This document shows positions 6,103 through 6,170 of a stretch of 6,170 bases of DNA, piece by piece. Position 1 is the stretch's first letter. Each line of letters starts with the position of its first letter. Under the pieces are notes generated by a model. It was given only the letters and a program-made list of their open reading frames with translations, was not told the DNA's origin and made no database searches. The stretch is taken from NCBI GenBank assembly GCA_015486915.1, contig WFQS01000200.1, forward strand, positions 1-6,170, read 5' to 3'. The translations under genes were made by a program, and so were the position numbers. The stretch comes from Desulfobacteraceae bacterium. GTDB lineage: Bacteria > Desulfobacterota > Desulfobacteria > Desulfobacterales > Desulfobacteraceae.

Positions 6103-6170
6103 ATGACTACACAGCTTGAGTTTGCAAAACAGGGTATTATTACAAAAGAAATGCTCACCGTTGCAGAAAA
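6103..6170 (+). CDS. thiC/bzaF: ThiC-family radical SAM enzyme, 5' end only; probably 5-hydroxybenzimidazole synthase (Bza type)
   Basis: Only 22 complete codons are present before the right edge. They read MTTQLEFAKQGIITKEMLTV and then AE, which matches the N-terminal pattern of ThiC-family proteins (TQ-x-x-x-A-x-x-GIIT-x-E-M-x-x-VA). The family is radical SAM: ThiC converts aminoimidazole ribotide to HMP-P for thiamine, while the paralogues BzaF and BzaA/BzaB convert the same substrate to 5-hydroxybenzimidazole, precursor of the benzimidazole lower ligand of cobalamin in anaerobes. The N-terminus alone cannot separate these. The cobalamin riboswitch immediately upstream, and the absence of a TPP riboswitch, argue for the Bza function by context. 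ATG 6103 is preceded by GAGG with five intervening bases. The catalytic core and the C-terminal CxxCxxxxC cluster lie outside the window. Confidence 0.75.
   Translation, partial: MTTQLEFAKQGIITKEMLTVAE

Overview
The window is AT-rich bacterial DNA that reads like a Desulfobacterales-type anaerobe of the former deltaproteobacteria. This is inferred from gene content: a futalosine-pathway menaquinone enzyme, a GspE/PulE ATPase with a long N-terminal domain, a lone AMMECR1-domain protein, a DUF3334-type protein, and a cobalamin riboswitch ahead of a ThiC-family gene. The species cannot be named from the sequence alone. No rRNA, tRNA, CRISPR array, insertion sequence or other mobile element was seen.

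Layout, left to right. A secreted LysM protein (+, its start lies at the left edge) converges on a large GspE/PulE-type secretion or pilus ATPase (-). A 279-bp intergenic region follows, with a Fur-box-like palindrome and a good -10 element, and leads to futalosine hydrolase mqnB (+). mqnB converges on an AMMECR1-domain protein (-). A 200-bp divergent region then carries a near-consensus sigma-70 promoter for a 243-aa DUF3334 protein (+). That protein has a CheX/CheC-like E-x-x-N motif and a C-terminal tail resembling the CheY-binding tail of CheZ. The last gap (5620-6102) has no gene. It holds a promoter, a cobalamin riboswitch with an unusually long internal insertion, an intrinsic terminator and an overlapping alternative hairpin. 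These lead into the first 22 codons of a ThiC-family gene that runs off the right edge.

Most genes here are single transcription units that alternate in direction, so the window is not one operon. The most informative part is the right end. A ThiC-like enzyme controlled by B12 rather than by thiamine pyrophosphate points to anaerobic synthesis of the benzimidazole lower ligand of cobalamin (BzaF/BzaA/BzaB type) and not to thiamine synthesis. The second point of interest is the DUF3334 protein as a possible chemotaxis-type phosphatase combining a CheX-like core with a CheZ-like tether.
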